A DNA stretch of 64,000 nt from Tolypeutes matacus (lineage: Eukaryota > Chordata > Mammalia > Cingulata > Chlamyphoridae): contig JAKSZT010053769.1 in the NCBI GenBank assembly GCA_026826555.1, positions 1,890,505 through 1,954,504 on the forward strand, read 5' to 3'. Position 1 is the stretch's first letter, and every line of letters begins with the position of its first letter. A program made the translations under genes and the position numbers. Under the pieces are notes generated by a model. It was not told the DNA's origin. It did no database searches and saw only the letters and a program-made list of their open reading frames with translations. Below are positions 13,126 to 27,390 of the stretch, piece after piece.

Positions 13126-13305
13126 AATAAAAAGTATATTTATTATTGAGTGTCTAATATCTGTCAGTAACCATGTTAGGTGCTCTTAACACATATAATC
13201 TCACTTAACTCTTATATTAACCCTGTGAGGTAGATTTTATTATCGCCATTTTACAGTTGAGAAACAGGCTTATAGAGATTACTTTCCCAGCAAGACCAGC
13301 CCATC
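13126..13305 (-). mobile_element. MIR SINE, antisense
   Basis: 'ttattgagtgtctaatatct', 'aaccctgtgaggtagatttt' and 'ccattttacagttgagaaac' follow the reverse-complement MIR core. Confidence 0.85.
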
Positions 13306-13764
13306 CTCTTTAATCTACACTAAGGCTAATAGTAAGAAAAAAATATACATCTTAGCACACACACACAGACACATACACATATGCACCATTAGTAGGTTCC
13401 ATAACTGACCAGATATATTCTTTTCTATTTTAACCTTTATTCTATTCTATTTCATTCTTAAAATTCAGTCACAAGCCCTTTAGATTAAATTCACTATCCA
13501 CTAATGGGTCCCCACATACGATTTGAAAAACACTGCTTTACACACTTTCTTCATTTTCTTTGCCAAAGTTTTACTTATTTTAAATATATCTCTATGCTTC
13601 ACATTAATTCTACTTTTTACACAGTAATTGATAAAGAGACACATATTATAAATGAATTTTCCCTTTTCACCTCTATCACAAACTAATACAATTATTTTTA
13701 TAAACCAAAGAAGGCAGAGAAATGTAGATAAAACTAAGCTTCAAAAAAATGCCCTAATTAATTC

Positions 13765-13792
13765 TTACTAGCCAACTAATGCTGGCTAGTAA
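13765..13792. repeat. Perfect 10-bp inverted repeat, 8-nt loop
   Basis: ttactagcca (13765-13774) and tggctagtaa (13783-13792) are exact reverse complements, separated by actaatgc. Confidence 0.8.
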
Positions 13793-14225
13793 GCCAGCTG
13801 TAGAAATAAGCTCCTCCAACACATGATAAAAGACATTTTGGCACTGACCCTTGGCACGACCATAAGTCCTAGACTTGAAGAACACAGCATTTGAATTATG
13901 GTTGGATAAACTATGACCTAACTCATCCTGTATGATGAGCTAATCTTCTTTTCTAAGATTCCCCCGCCCCTTTGGTGCTGAAATGGTTTAGTCAACTTGA
14001 TTTAGCTCCTTTATACAAAAGTACAGGGGAAAAACATGAAAGAAAAAGACATGCTTGAAAGAATGCCAAACATATTATACATTTTCATTTATTTAGAACA
14101 GTTTTTGATAATTTGTACTTACTAAAACTATGTATGCTATAAAATTATCAGCTTTCATAATACAGAATATAAACAATTGGAAGATGAGAAGATGACAAAA
14201 ATTTTTCATTTGCTTTTTTTATATG

Positions 14226-14254
14226 CAGTGTATATATTGAGCATATATACACTG
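14226..14254. repeat. Perfect 11-bp inverted repeat, 7-nt loop
   Basis: cagtgtatata and tatatacactg flank ttgagca, giving a stable-looking hairpin in AT-rich intron. Confidence 0.75.
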
Positions 14255-15057
14255 AATTCTACTTTTTAAAAGCAACCTATTACTGTACTAAAATTCTTTT
14301 TGTTTAACGAAATAAAGATTTCTCATTTTCTGCTCGTGACGTATTGTTAACTAAAATCTCTATTATGCATTTAATTGTATTTTAATTTTACATTTAAATT
14401 AATTTAAAGTTTATAAAAAATAAATTATGAGCATTTATGAGAACACACATTAATGAACTTATCAATTCTTCCTCAAAAATTCCTCAAGTCCAATTACATC
14501 AAATTAGAGAAAATTTTTTCTCTTGCAGTGATTTATGGGGTGCATCAAAGAAAAGAGTTAAAATGTCAAAGCCCTGTTTCACAATGTATTCATAACAAAA
14601 ATGTGTAGAACCAGACTTTGTTAAATTTTGTAGTGCTTAACTGATGAAAAACCTCACAAGAGGTTCAATCTGCAGAAATGTATCAGGCATATGAAGTAAT
14701 TTGTCACCTAGTATATTTCTAAGACCTATACTAAGAGTCATGCTAGTAGCATAATCAAAGAGTAAAAAGAGTTAATAATAGTATAATCATACTTTATGTG
14801 TTTTTTAGACTTAACCTTCTTATTATGCTTATCTTAGGATAGTATTGTAATTATTCCTTATTCCTTGCGCTTACATAAATTGAAAGCAAAATGGGGTAGG
14901 ATGAGTGATAAATTAATGGGGAATGTAAAATAAAGTACAACTGCTCATAAAATGAGGGCAGGCAGTGGAATACAGTTCCAGACAAGAGACTGGGATCAGG
15001 AGCTCCTTCTCAGAATACGTTCTGGGTTTTGTCTCTTTGAACGTTGGGAAAAGGAAA

Positions 15058-15355
15058 GGGAAGGAAGGAAGGAAGGAGGGAGGGAGGGAGGGAGGGAGGG
15101 AGGGAGGGAGGGAGGGAGGNNNNNNNNNNNNNNNNNNNNNNNNNNNNNNNNNNNNNNNNNNNNNNNNNNNNNNNNNNNNNNNNNNNNNNNNNNNNNNNNN
15201 NNNNNNNNNNNNNNNNNNNNNNNNNNNNNNNNNNNNNNNNNNNNNNNNNNNNNNNNNNNNNNNNNNNNNNNNNNNNNNNNNNNNNNNNNNNNNNNNNNNN
15301 NNAGGAAGGAAGGAAGGAAGGAAGGAAGGAAGGAAGGAAGGAAGGAAGGAAGGAA
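15058..15355. repeat. GGGA/GGAA microsatellite with 183-N gap
   Basis: aagg units pass into about 12 gagg units, then 183 Ns (15120-15302), then about 13 aagg units. The long X-containing open frames across it are artefacts. True length is unknown. Confidence 0.97.
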
Positions 15356-15680
15356 GAAAAAGCTCCTATAAGGAACAGGGCTCGAAGCACAGCACAGATC
15401 TCTTGGGGCAATGTTCTAGGAGCAGAGCAACCTCTGCAAAGGAGCAATAATAATATAATAACAGCACCTCTGGTTGTGTGAATACAACAGTTTCATACAT
15501 TGATCTTACTTGGCCCTACAATTCCATGTTAAAGAGGAGAAGGTTGAAAGCCAGAGAATAAAATATACTTCTCATGGTCCCAGAGCAGTCAATTAGCAAA
15601 AGGAGTCAAGAGTTGAAGACAGGGCATTTCAATCCAAATTTGGACTCTTTTCAAAAGCAATAAAAACAGGTCTGCCTGTA

Positions 15681-15886
15681 CAGGGCTGTCCATTACAACT
15701 TGGCACGATGATGGAAATGTTCTATACATGCACTGCTCAATACAGTAGCATTAACCACATAGGGCTGTTGAACACATGCAATATAGCAAGTGAGACTGAG
15801 GAACTGAATTTTGTTTTATTTCATTTTAATTAATTTATATCTGAATAGCCACTTGTGACTAGTAGCTACTGTATTGCATAGTGCAG
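15681..15886. mobile_element. hAT-Charlie-like non-autonomous element (MER58/MER30 type)
   Basis: Begins cagggctgtccattacaact and ends attgcatagtgcag. The interior has 'gatgatggaaatgttctata', 'gactgaggaactgaattttg' and 'aatagccacttgtgactag', a known mammalian MER pattern. The exact family name is uncertain. Confidence 0.7.
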
Positions 15887-16197
15887 ATGACATACTGTAT
15901 GGAATTAGATAACTAAAAGTTGGTTGAAATGCTCTAAGTAACTTGACTATATCTAAACATGAGCAGGAAAAAATTTAAAAAAATTTATTTTTAAGAAATA
16001 AAATTGCATATTAAAAGAGGCATGATGCCAAATTATCCCTATTTGTCACAATGAAAAGAAATCCAATAATACTCATTAAAGTCAACCATACTCTTTGAGA
16101 ATTTATCACATCTTAGAAAAAAGCTTGATTGAATTTGACCTTTATCTTTCTTATGGAAACTAAAACACTGGAAAATAATCTATTTAATGAAAATGGT

Positions 16198-16560
16198 ACT
16201 AACTGGCATTTATTGAGCACTTTTAATGGACCCCATACTCTTTTTTTTTTTTCTTATTGAGGATCACTTGTAAGTGAAGAATTACTTTCCTCTTGCAGCT
16301 TTCACAATTCTCCAACTTTTGCAATTGACATTCTTTTTTTTTTTTTCACAATACATACCAATATTTGTAAAATGATATATAAATATATATGCATAAATTA
16401 TGTACATGCATTACATTTTTTGAGTCACACAATACTGAATAAGATAGATACACTTATCCCCATTTTACATTTGAGAAAACAGAGGCAAAGGCTAATAGAG
16501 AAGCCACAATTTAAGAGGCAATCTGAACTGGAATTTTATACTTAAGCATAACTTTGAGGG
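16198..16560 (-). mobile_element. MIR SINE, antisense, split by later insertion(s)
   Basis: One MIR part is at 16198-16235 ('ggcatttattgagcactttt'), the other at 16425-16560 ('cttatccccattttacattt'). Between them lie two T-runs (16240-16251, 16334-16346) that look like tails of antisense retroposed pieces. Confidence 0.7.
16347..16410 (-). repeat. Short sequence shared with the tail of the 21-kb retroposon, antisense
   Basis: Read on the minus strand, this segment ('tacaaatattggtatgtatt' and about 45 bp before it) closely matches 22378-22434 and is followed by an A-run (T-run at 16334-16346). It looks like a severely 5'-truncated retroposed copy of the same 3' sequence. Confidence 0.55.
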
Positions 16561-18884
16561 GCAAGGGATAGAAAAAATAAACCAGAGGAAGCTGTCTCCT
16601 TCCTCTCAATAATGAGCTTTTACTTTAAGAGTCTAGTTTTTAAACTCATAAGAGTGCATACATTGATTAGTTCATAAATATTTGGAAGGAAATTAGAAAT
16701 CCTAACCATGGCTAAGAACTCTAAATTTTCATCTTCCATTTGTTCCATGCCTTGGATCATTCATTATAATTTGTTTGTTTATACCAGCAGAGCCTTGGAG
16801 GAAAGTGAGTTATCTGTGTTTTCTAATAGGTTTACAATGAACAAGCATTGCTGTACTTTAAGCCAATAACTGTCTTTCTCAAACTATTGTAATATGAACT
16901 GAAATTTCAGGGAAAAAACATTATATTTTAATATTAAATAATTGAATTTCTAATCTCTCATTTATGTAGTCTTCCCTGTCATCTTATAAACCTCTCATTA
17001 ACAAAGATTGTTAACACACAAACACACACACAAAGACTGCTGGCATACCTCATCTCCTCCCTCATTCTAAACTCAGACAACCCGCTTTGAACCTATGTCT
17101 TAGACTTTCTATTAATACTTAATTTAATATGGATATCAAAATAGAAATAATTCTGTTTTTATTAATGTCATATCATTCTAGTTGGTGTAGATAATTTTGA
17201 AGCTTGGATCTATCATATTCTATCACATCATGCATTCTGTTTGGATATACCTTTAAATCTAATACATACATATATACATATACACATATATATTAGATTG
17301 TTAGATTATTTACATAAATACATAAACTATATACCATGTAAATATATATTTATATTCTATATAAACCTTTATAAACATAAAAGCAAATAAATATGTAAGG
17401 CCTTAACTAGGTTCTAGGCATTGGGGATAAAGCATTGAACAAAGCACATGAAAATCCCCATTAAAATAGCACTTTCATCAGTGGATCAAAGCAGATGCCC
17501 AACATCATTGTACATGTATTTTTCTAGCTATTACCATGTATATTTATAGCCTATCAAATTAAATGTTCAATTGATTTGGGCTTCTGCACATTACTGAATA
17601 TGTTGTTTGCCTTTACTAGAATTTCAAAAACTAACAATAAGTATTCTTGAAAATGACAGCTCAACAAACTTAAGAAGATAACACACTATCATTTAATATG
17701 CAATTACTATTATGTATAACAATAAAAAGTTTAAAAAAAAAAAAACTTTTTTCTGGGTGAGAAATCCAAGAGTAAGGTGGAAAATATGAAGAACAAAGAT
17801 TTACTTGGAATATTCAGGTGGAGGAATAAAAAAACTTAGGATAATCGAGTCTAATATATTCAAAACCATTTAATAATTAAAGGAAAATGTGGGAAGGACT
17901 TCATTTTCTGACAGTAATTTTACTTATAAATGGGACCTTAAAGTTGTGGGTTTATCTTTGACTGGGGGATGCAATTGCAGAGTGAAAGATTTAGTGGAAA
18001 AGAATATCTTGTGGATTATTGCTACTCGTAATAATAATTAGAAGTTTGAGTTTGGTACTATAGAGGCACCAGGAATGCAACGGTTGAAATAAATAACTGT
18101 TAATTGATCCATGGACAGAAATTCTTTTATCTTAACGTCTAGAGCAGTTGCAGGTAGGTAGGTGAGCTACACACATTATAATTATTATAACAATTTTAAG
18201 TATATCAACATTAATAAGTGCATCAATATACTTTAAATGCCTATGTGTAAGAATCTCCCTATCTCATAGTCATATGAGCCTTGTACTCTGTTCACTTAGG
18301 GTTTTTCTGGACCCTGTCTGCCCTTGGTTGCACTGTGGAAACTGAAGTAGCTTAGTAGACACAAAAGACCCATTAACCTACTTCACAATGTAAAATATAT
18401 GTATATCCTTTAATATCCTCAAGACAGTCCTGATAAGAGTAATAGTTTCTTCTCAACACAATGAAGTTTTCCTTTTGGCAAGAACATTCAGGAAGGTCAT
18501 TTGGCAAAAAAGCATTTTCCCAAAGTTTCAAGTACCTTGGTTTCATTTTATAGTTTTCTATTTTTAATTTGATTAACTTCCTTATAGACGAAAGGAAACT
18601 CTCCTTTTCTGTCTCAAATAAGTACTTGTACTATGACTCTCCAGTTACATAGAAAATGTTAAATGAGCTCAATTTCACTGTATAGATATGGGGTAGATAC
18701 ACCTATAATTTAACAGCTCAAATCAATTAGCCATTGCTACATAAGATGGGCAATGTGATGGTCACGCACCAAAGATAAGGTACCTTAATTTTTTCAGAGA
18801 TTAGCTGCCATTATTCTTAATCACAAATATTCTTGTCACCCTTTTATACCTTTAGTCTCAACCTCTTTCATGATAAGTTCCACA
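16561..18884. other. DGKB intron, mostly unrecognised
   Basis: 17260-17360 is an AT/CA-rich simple region. 17405-17480 ('ttctaggcattggggataaa') resembles the start of an old LINE-like mammalian repeat, also seen at 32.5 and 45.1 kb. Nothing else supported. Confidence 0.4.
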
Positions 18885-19245
18885 CCACTGGCAGTAGATC
18901 CTTTTCCAGCTTACAATCTTGTAATGGCTCTCCAATTTCTTCTGGACAAAAAGGAAAACTTAATATGACAGATTAAACTCTTCACATGTGGCCTTGCCTA
19001 CCTCTCTAACCTCTTCTCCAGCCATTCGCTTCCAGTCACTTCATTTTCACCTTAACTGGAGTTAAGGTGTAGTCTCAGACCTTTCAGTGATAACAATATG
19101 TCTACACTCCTCCAGCCCCTAAGGCACTCAGGACAATGATTGATCCTTCCAGGATTCCCACCCCCACCTCTTACTTCTGGGCAATGTCCAATACTTGCAA
19201 GAGTGTGACCACCACCCTCCCTGGGACCATCAGGAATCATCTCCT
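18885..19245 (+). mobile_element. L2 LINE, 3' part, first half
   Basis: 'ttgtaatggctctccaattt', 'acatgtggccttgcctacct' and 'ctcttctccagccattc' follow the L2 3' coding/UTR order. Interrupted by an LTR at 19247. Confidence 0.7.
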
Positions 19246-19246
19246 T

Positions 19247-19697
19247 ATACTTTGTGTTGTATTGAATTATGCACCCCAGTTTGGATACGATCTTGGTCTT
19301 GGTCTTGGTCTTGGTCTGCTTTCTGGTGGATGGGGACCCATTGTAAATAAGTTCTCTTCAAGATGTTACTTCAGTTAAGCTGTGAATCAGGTTGGGATTT
19401 AATCTGGATTACTGGAGTCCTTTATAAACAGAGTGAAAGTGAGATAGAGAGAGAAGCCATGGGGAGCAGCCAGAAGCTAGAAGTCAACAGAACTCAGAGG
19501 AGAAAGGAGAAGACATTGCCATTGGCATTGCCATCTGATAGAAAAGCCAAGGAACCCAAAGGTTGCCAGCAAGTCAGAAAATAATGACCCTGGGAGAAAG
19601 CAAGTCTTTTAGCCTCTGAAACTGTGACCCAATAAATCCCTGTTGTTAAACCATCCCATGGAATGGTATTTGTTTTAGTAGCTAGGAAACTAAAACA
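19247..19697 (+). mobile_element. Solo MaLR-like LTR (ERVL-MaLR type)
   Basis: Starts tgttgtattgaattatgcac. It contains a TCTTGG x4 hexamer run at 19291-19314, 'ccattgtaaataagttctct', a purine-rich middle and an aataaa signal at 19632-19637, and ends gaaactaaaaca. It is homologous in reverse to 56932-57392. No internal retroviral sequence adjoins it, so it is a solo LTR. Confidence 0.75.
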
Positions 19698-19980
19698 AGC
19701 TCCTAATCCCAGTTTCTGTCAGTCATGAGAAGAAGCCCAGAACTCCCAGTTGCCCTCATCCTTACCCTGCACTTTCTATCCCCTTTCCTTATACATTTCC
19801 CCTTATAGCATCTGACATGCTATACATATTTACTTTTTACTTGTTTGTCTACCTCACCCCACTGGCATGGAAATGCCTATGGGGACAGTTGTCCAGTTTT
19901 GTTCACTGATGTATCCCCACCAATCTGAATAGTTATTGGCACATTTTAAGTGATCAACAAATATTTTTAAATGAATAAAT
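19698..19980 (+). mobile_element. L2 LINE, 3' terminal part (second half)
   Basis: 'ctgatgtatccccaccaatc', 'gttattggcacattttaagt' and 'aaatgaataaata' match the L2 3' end. It continues the 18885-19245 fragment on the other side of the LTR. Confidence 0.75.
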
Positions 19981-19999
19981 ACTGAATGTCTTACAGTTC

Positions 20000-20290
20000 A
20001 TGCACTGCCCTTTGGCTACATTAGCATATTTGCATAGAAATGTATATGTTGCTTTCTCTTTCTGGAATTCCTTTCCCAAGCTGTCCCATTCACACCTTTA
20101 TTCACCTTCACCTGGATAACTCCAACTTGTTTTCAAAATTTCATTGCAGTTGGACACTTCCCTGCTCCTCCCTGTCTTGTTTGGGCACCTCCTTCACTGT
20201 GCTCCTATCACATGAATTCATAACTGAATTACAGCATTTATTTTATTATAATATATTCCATCTCCTGATTGTCTGTCTTCCTGCTTCAGG
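20000..20290 (+). mobile_element. Second L2 fragment
   Basis: 'ttctctttctggaattcctt', 'acctggataactccaa' and 'ctgtgctcctatcaca' match an upstream segment of L2. This is a separate copy from the one ending at 19980. Confidence 0.65.
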
Positions 20291-21139
20291 GAAAGATTTG
20301 AGTAAACTTAAGAAGTTTGAAATTTTTAACCTAGGTGATATAGCGAACAGAATCAAAAATAATTTTTTTTTAGTTTTTTTTTAAAAGGCTGAAGAGGTGT
20401 TAAGGGCTTGGAAATACTCAGTATTAGGAATGTCTAAGGACTTCAACCAGCATACTTATGAAATTTATCTCTGGTAATGCTCTGTGTTCATGTTGTAGGG
20501 ACTGCAGTATGAAATCACAATATTGATTCACGGCTGAAGCTTTATGGGCCACTTGCAGTAAAAAGAAGTTCCAAATGAATGAGAGAATCTGTAAAGAGAG
20601 AAGTTCAGATATAGAATCTAGAGATGAAGATGAAATCAAGAATTGGTCTGTGGACTGGCAGAGAAGTGAAGGGCCAGGATACTAGCATTTACAATGATGC
20701 AGAAAGAAGGACGAGGCATTAGGGATATCTCTAGACATTAGAAGCTCCATATGGAGACAGTAGAAGTAATCACCTTATATTTAAATGGGTGAAGAGAGCG
20801 ACTTATATTGCAACAGAGTGTTTCACAAAAATAAATAAATCATCCACTTCATGAAATACCAGATGGATCAGTAGGAATTACAAGCCAAACAAAAATACAG
20901 CTACACACACACACACACACACTGCACACACAAACTTCACACCCATTTTTTTTTCATTTTTAATCTAATGAAAACAAAAAGTTTTACTATTTCCATATAT
21001 CCTATATTTGATTATTGTTTATTAACAAGAATAGCATTTTTTTTCATTTTAGCTTTGCATTTTATTGAGAAGCTTTTGTTGTTAAGTTGATATACAGAGT
21101 AAAGGATAGCTATGATATTCCTGATAGTATTGTAGTAAT
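20291..21139. other. DGKB intron, unrecognised, with short CA run
   Basis: (AC)n at 20904-20921; otherwise no supported feature. Confidence 0.45.
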
Positions 21140-21148
21140 GAAATATAG

Positions 21149-22294
21149 TCCCCTCAAAGTGGGACATGACTCCCGGGAATGAGCCTCCCTGGCAATGAGG
21201 GATTAACACCAAGTGCCAAATGGCAGCACAACTGGAAAAAGACCTTGAATAAAAGGGGGAAAAGGTAAAGACAAATGAGTTTAAGTGGCTAAGAGACTTC
21301 AAAGAGAGTCGGGAGGTCATCCCAGAGGTAACACTTGTGCACAACTCAGTAGGAGCTCATAGAACATCAAAGTGCATATCACCCCACACAGAGGGGCTCC
21401 TGAGAGCTCTGGAGACACCCAGGTCCTATATAAAGGGGGATAGCTCCAGAAACTGATGCCTTATCAGTAGGCTCTATTTTGGAATCTGTGCTCCTGAGAG
21501 TGACAGAATTGGACTTAAATAAGTCCTCCCTGAACATGGTTCATCAGTCCCTTCTGTTCAAACCTATATGTGATGCTGTAGTTTTTAGGTATACTTCCAG
21601 AGACTGGAGCCTCTGGCCTATCTGTGTGCCAGGTGTGCATGGAATCTCGGTGGAGCTGCAACTCCTACCCTACAGCTCAATGGACTCATCCAAGTCACCT
21701 GGCGAGGAGACAACGATGTGCAACGGCCATCCCAGGGAATGAAGAGGGCCTGCATCTGCAGGCAGGATCATCCCACCCACCATATCCATGGGATATAAGC
21801 CCTCTCTCACTTGGAGGTGGAGTGGACATCACCATCCCAGTCCCCTCAGGATTGGGGGAAGAGCTATGGACTAGAGTGGACTTGATGGCATTCTGTTGTA
21901 CACATGTGGTGATTCTGGCAATGGAAGAAGTTGTAACAGTGAGGTGGAGCTGGTGGCCACTGGACACTTTCGGGGCAGGGAGGGGATGTGCAGTTGAGGT
22001 ACAGGGGCTTTTTCGGGATTTGGAGGTTGTCCTGAGTGCCGTTGTGGCGATGGATGTAGGCCATTTTAAATCAGCACACACCATTCGGAACTGTGTGGGA
22101 GAGAGTGTGGTCTGCGATGTGAACTGTGGTCTATGGTTGGTGGCAGGGCCCCAGGATGTGTGAGTCCATTGAGGGTGATGGGCCACACTTGTGGGAGATG
22201 TTTGTGTGGGGTGTGGTGGGAGGTGTGGGAGGTGGAGAACAAGGGAATCCCGGTGGGTTCCGTGTACTATTTTAGGTAATCTAAGCACCTCTTA

Positions 22295-22352
<58 letters not shown>

Positions 22353-22456
22353 ATAGATGGCATTTTTATAGGCAAATGCACATACATGCATATATATTTG
22401 TGTATCATTTTGCAAATATTGGTATGTGTTGTGAAGATTTTGATTTTTACCCACAA

Positions 22457-22487
<31 letters not shown>
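21149..22487 (+). mobile_element. 1.34-kb ORF-less non-LTR retroposon, copy 1 (5'-truncated)
   Basis: Flanked by the 9-bp direct repeat gaaatatag (21140-21148 and 22488-22496) and ending in an A-rich tail, so mobilised by LINE-type target-primed reverse transcription. It aligns along most of its length with 31091-32432: for example 'gatgagcctccctggca' against 'aatgagcctccctggca', 'ctggaaaaagaccttga', 'gacatcaccatcccag' and 'ggcaatggaagaa'. It starts about 130 bp inside copy 2. Long open frames exist on both strands (179 codons at 21624-22163 plus; 197 codons at 21695-22288 minus), but copy 2 does not keep them, so they are probably chance in this GC-richer element. The 3' end carries an AT/GATA stretch and about 100 extra bases absent from copy 2. 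I do not recognise the family; it is not L1, L2 or the tRNA SINE seen here. Confidence 0.85.
22305..22352. repeat. (TA)n(GATA)n microsatellite in the retroposon tail
   Basis: An A-run passes into TA repeats and then about eight ATAG units. Confidence 0.95.
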
Positions 22488-22496
22488 GAAATATAG

Positions 22497-24863
<2,367 letters not shown>

Positions 24864-25034
24864 TCAAATATTAATATTTTGTCATATGTTCAAAATCAAT
24901 AGCAGTATAAATGACCTCAACCAGTTTCATACCCATGTCTCCAAAAGGAAGGTAATTATTTGAGAATTAGGTTGGGCAGTCTTAGGTTAATACTGTTGAT
25001 AGGGTATATATGTGCCTTACCTGTAGTGTAGCAT

Positions 25035-25240
25035 GAAGAGTAGGAGCTTTCCAGTTAGACATGTCTACTTCCATGGAATATGTATGACTTTAAAAACTCT
25101 ATTCTTTCAAACTTAGTTTCCTCCTCTGTAAACTGGAACTAATATTCCCAATCCCACAGAGTTGCTGTGATGATTAAACCAAGTAATTAATGTGAACATG
25201 CCAAGAGAGTAAGGAATACAGCAAGTACTCAGAAAGAAAG
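25035..25240 (+). mobile_element. MIR SINE
   Basis: 'cttagtttcctcctctgtaa', 'acagagttgctgtgatgatt' and 'cagcaagtactcag' follow the MIR core and 3' order. Confidence 0.8.
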
Positions 25241-27179
25241 GAATTTCCCATCCCCTTTCCTTATCACTACTGAGGACATTCCTTTTGACAATCTAAAAAG
25301 TGATTAAAATTATAGTTTCAACATAACACCAAGATCAAGTTGATACAAAATTCCAAAGTGAATTTCCAAGACTTCATGTGCAGATTTTTAAAGAAACCTA
25401 CTTCAAGATCCTTGCATACCTCACTCACTGCAGGATTATAAAAGAACAGAAATGTATTTGGGGAGAACTATCACTGCATTGAGGGTTTCCACGCCCACTT
25501 GTGGGAATCATGGTGGATGCTAACTTCTAACTTTATGCTTAATGAGAGGGAGTTACAAGAACCATCCAGAGAACTAGGTCTCTCCCAACAGATGAGGACA
25601 GAGGTTCAAGGTCTGATTCTTGCCTGGGGAAAGAGGTCAGGGTGTGGGTGCTTTGGAGGCAAAGCCAGGTGAATAGTGCTGTATTGGGCTTGGCCAGCAC
25701 TCCTAGACACTGTAGGACCAAAGCTTCATGAGTGTTTCCTGGGAAATAGATGTGGACAATGTGGCAGGAAGGCCAGTCGCATTGTCTTGGATCCTGTTCA
25801 AGAAGCTATCTGAAGGGACCAGAAAACACGAGGAGAAACGGGAAAAACACGTCTGTCCAGATCAAGGGAATGCAAGGGAAGAGGAACCTCACAGGGAGCC
25901 CTTGAAGAGACAACTAAGGGAGCTCCTGCTATGGCTAAAGGGCATGAAGGCAGATCACTAGAAGGAGCAATTCGATTCCTTCACCACTCTTTCCTTTACA
26001 TGGACACCCTCCTGCGGCCCTTGTGAGGTACCAAATAGCAGCGATCAAGGAATTGTAAGTGAGAGGATTGGAAGAATCTTCCAGTTATAATTGAGTCTCT
26101 GAAAATTCAAATTCAGTATTTTTATTAATATCCTTAACTAGGTATCCTAATTACTGAATTGAGATTTGTTCCAAAGACTCTATTACCAAAAAATGAGGCA
26201 AAAATTCATGATCCTGCTAGAACTTTCACCCAAGGATGAGAAATTATCCTCCTGAAGAAAATATAAATGATCTGTAGGAGGCAAAGATATTTTTGCTCAC
26301 AGTAAATAGGTAATGAAGGAATACTGCTCCACTTAGGGCACATTTGGCCTTGAACTATCCAGGGTAAGATGAGAAAGAATCATACAAGAAGAGACTCAAA
26401 GAGACATCTAACAAATTTCCCTATTATCTCCAAACTATTGGAAGTTTCCCAAAGCAAGTGAGGGAATAAAAAATTTCTGTATGTTACCTTCGTAATGTCA
26501 CCAAGTAATGGTATCCTTCAGCTGATAAAACAATTTTAGGAAATACTCAACAAGAAGTTTTATCTTACAGTCATGCCCTCCTGTCTCCAATACATAAAAT
26601 ATGCTCTTATCCTTGATAAGTCTCAGTGGTATCTAGTCCAGTCTGTGTCTAACCCCTAACAGTCTAAAAAAGTCTATCTGATCTAGTCATAGCTCTTCTA
26701 AGTTGATTTCTTTTCATGGAGTTTTAAATGGAATTTGCCCATATCTAAGCTGAAGGATGATTCCTTCACAAAGCCTTCTAGCTTTTGATTAATGAGCATG
26801 TAAAATATATCCAAAGTAATTCTGACATAGATACTTTACTGCTAATTAACAGCCTTGACTTCAATTGTTTCCAATAAATAAAACTGCTTAATATCACTTC
26901 ATGAAATATTATTTCCTCAAAAAAAAAAAAAAAAAAAAACCAGGAAAATGATACATCTCAAACTTTTTTTCAAAACAATGGCAATTATGCAATTCGAACT
27001 TATAAATCCATACCTATATTGCACAAAAACCCATATTTAAATACTATATATATAATATCTACGTGTGTATATATATATATACACACAGACATTTATAGTA
27101 AAGTCAACTTGGCTAAATTATTTTTGTGCGTTTTTTTACAAAGTACACAGGGCAAAGGCAAAATGTTCTCAAACATGTG
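25241..27179. other. DGKB intron with a GC-elevated patch at about 25480-26045
   Basis: No named repeat. 25480-26045 is clearly GC-richer than its surroundings and contains a 77-codon plus-strand open frame (25728-25961) without recognised motif. An A21 run lies near 26919-26939, and an AT/AC simple patch at 27040-27090. Confidence 0.4.
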
Positions 27180-27390
27180 CTTTGGAATTATATTGGCTCT
27201 GCCATCTAATTTGCTATGTGATTTGGAGTAGATTCTCACTAAGCCTCAGTTAACCTATAAATAAATGAGAGTAATAATAGTATCTATCTCATCCCACTGT
27301 TGTGGAATAAATGAGGTCATGCATATAAATACTTAGTGCTGTTCTTGGCATATAGTATCCTCTCAACAGTTGCTAATCCATGCAATAAAT
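27180..27390 (+). mobile_element. MIR SINE
   Basis: 'ggctctgccatctaatttgc', 'gcctcagttaacctataaat' and 'ataaatgaggtcatgc' match MIR from its core to the 3' end. Confidence 0.88.

Larger units (their letters stand above)
13306..15050. other. DGKB intron, unrecognised
   Basis: AT-rich, with no exon or repeat family recognised apart from the inverted repeats listed separately at 13765-13792 and 14226-14254. Confidence 0.45.

Noticed and set aside
14952..15481. Several 140-160-codon open frames with long X runs
   Set aside because: They are simple-repeat translations across an assembly gap.
21695..22288. 197-codon minus-strand and 179-codon plus-strand open frames
   Set aside because: They overlap on opposite strands inside a retroposon, and the homologous copy at 31-32 kb does not preserve either frame. 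Likely chance in GC-richer sequence.
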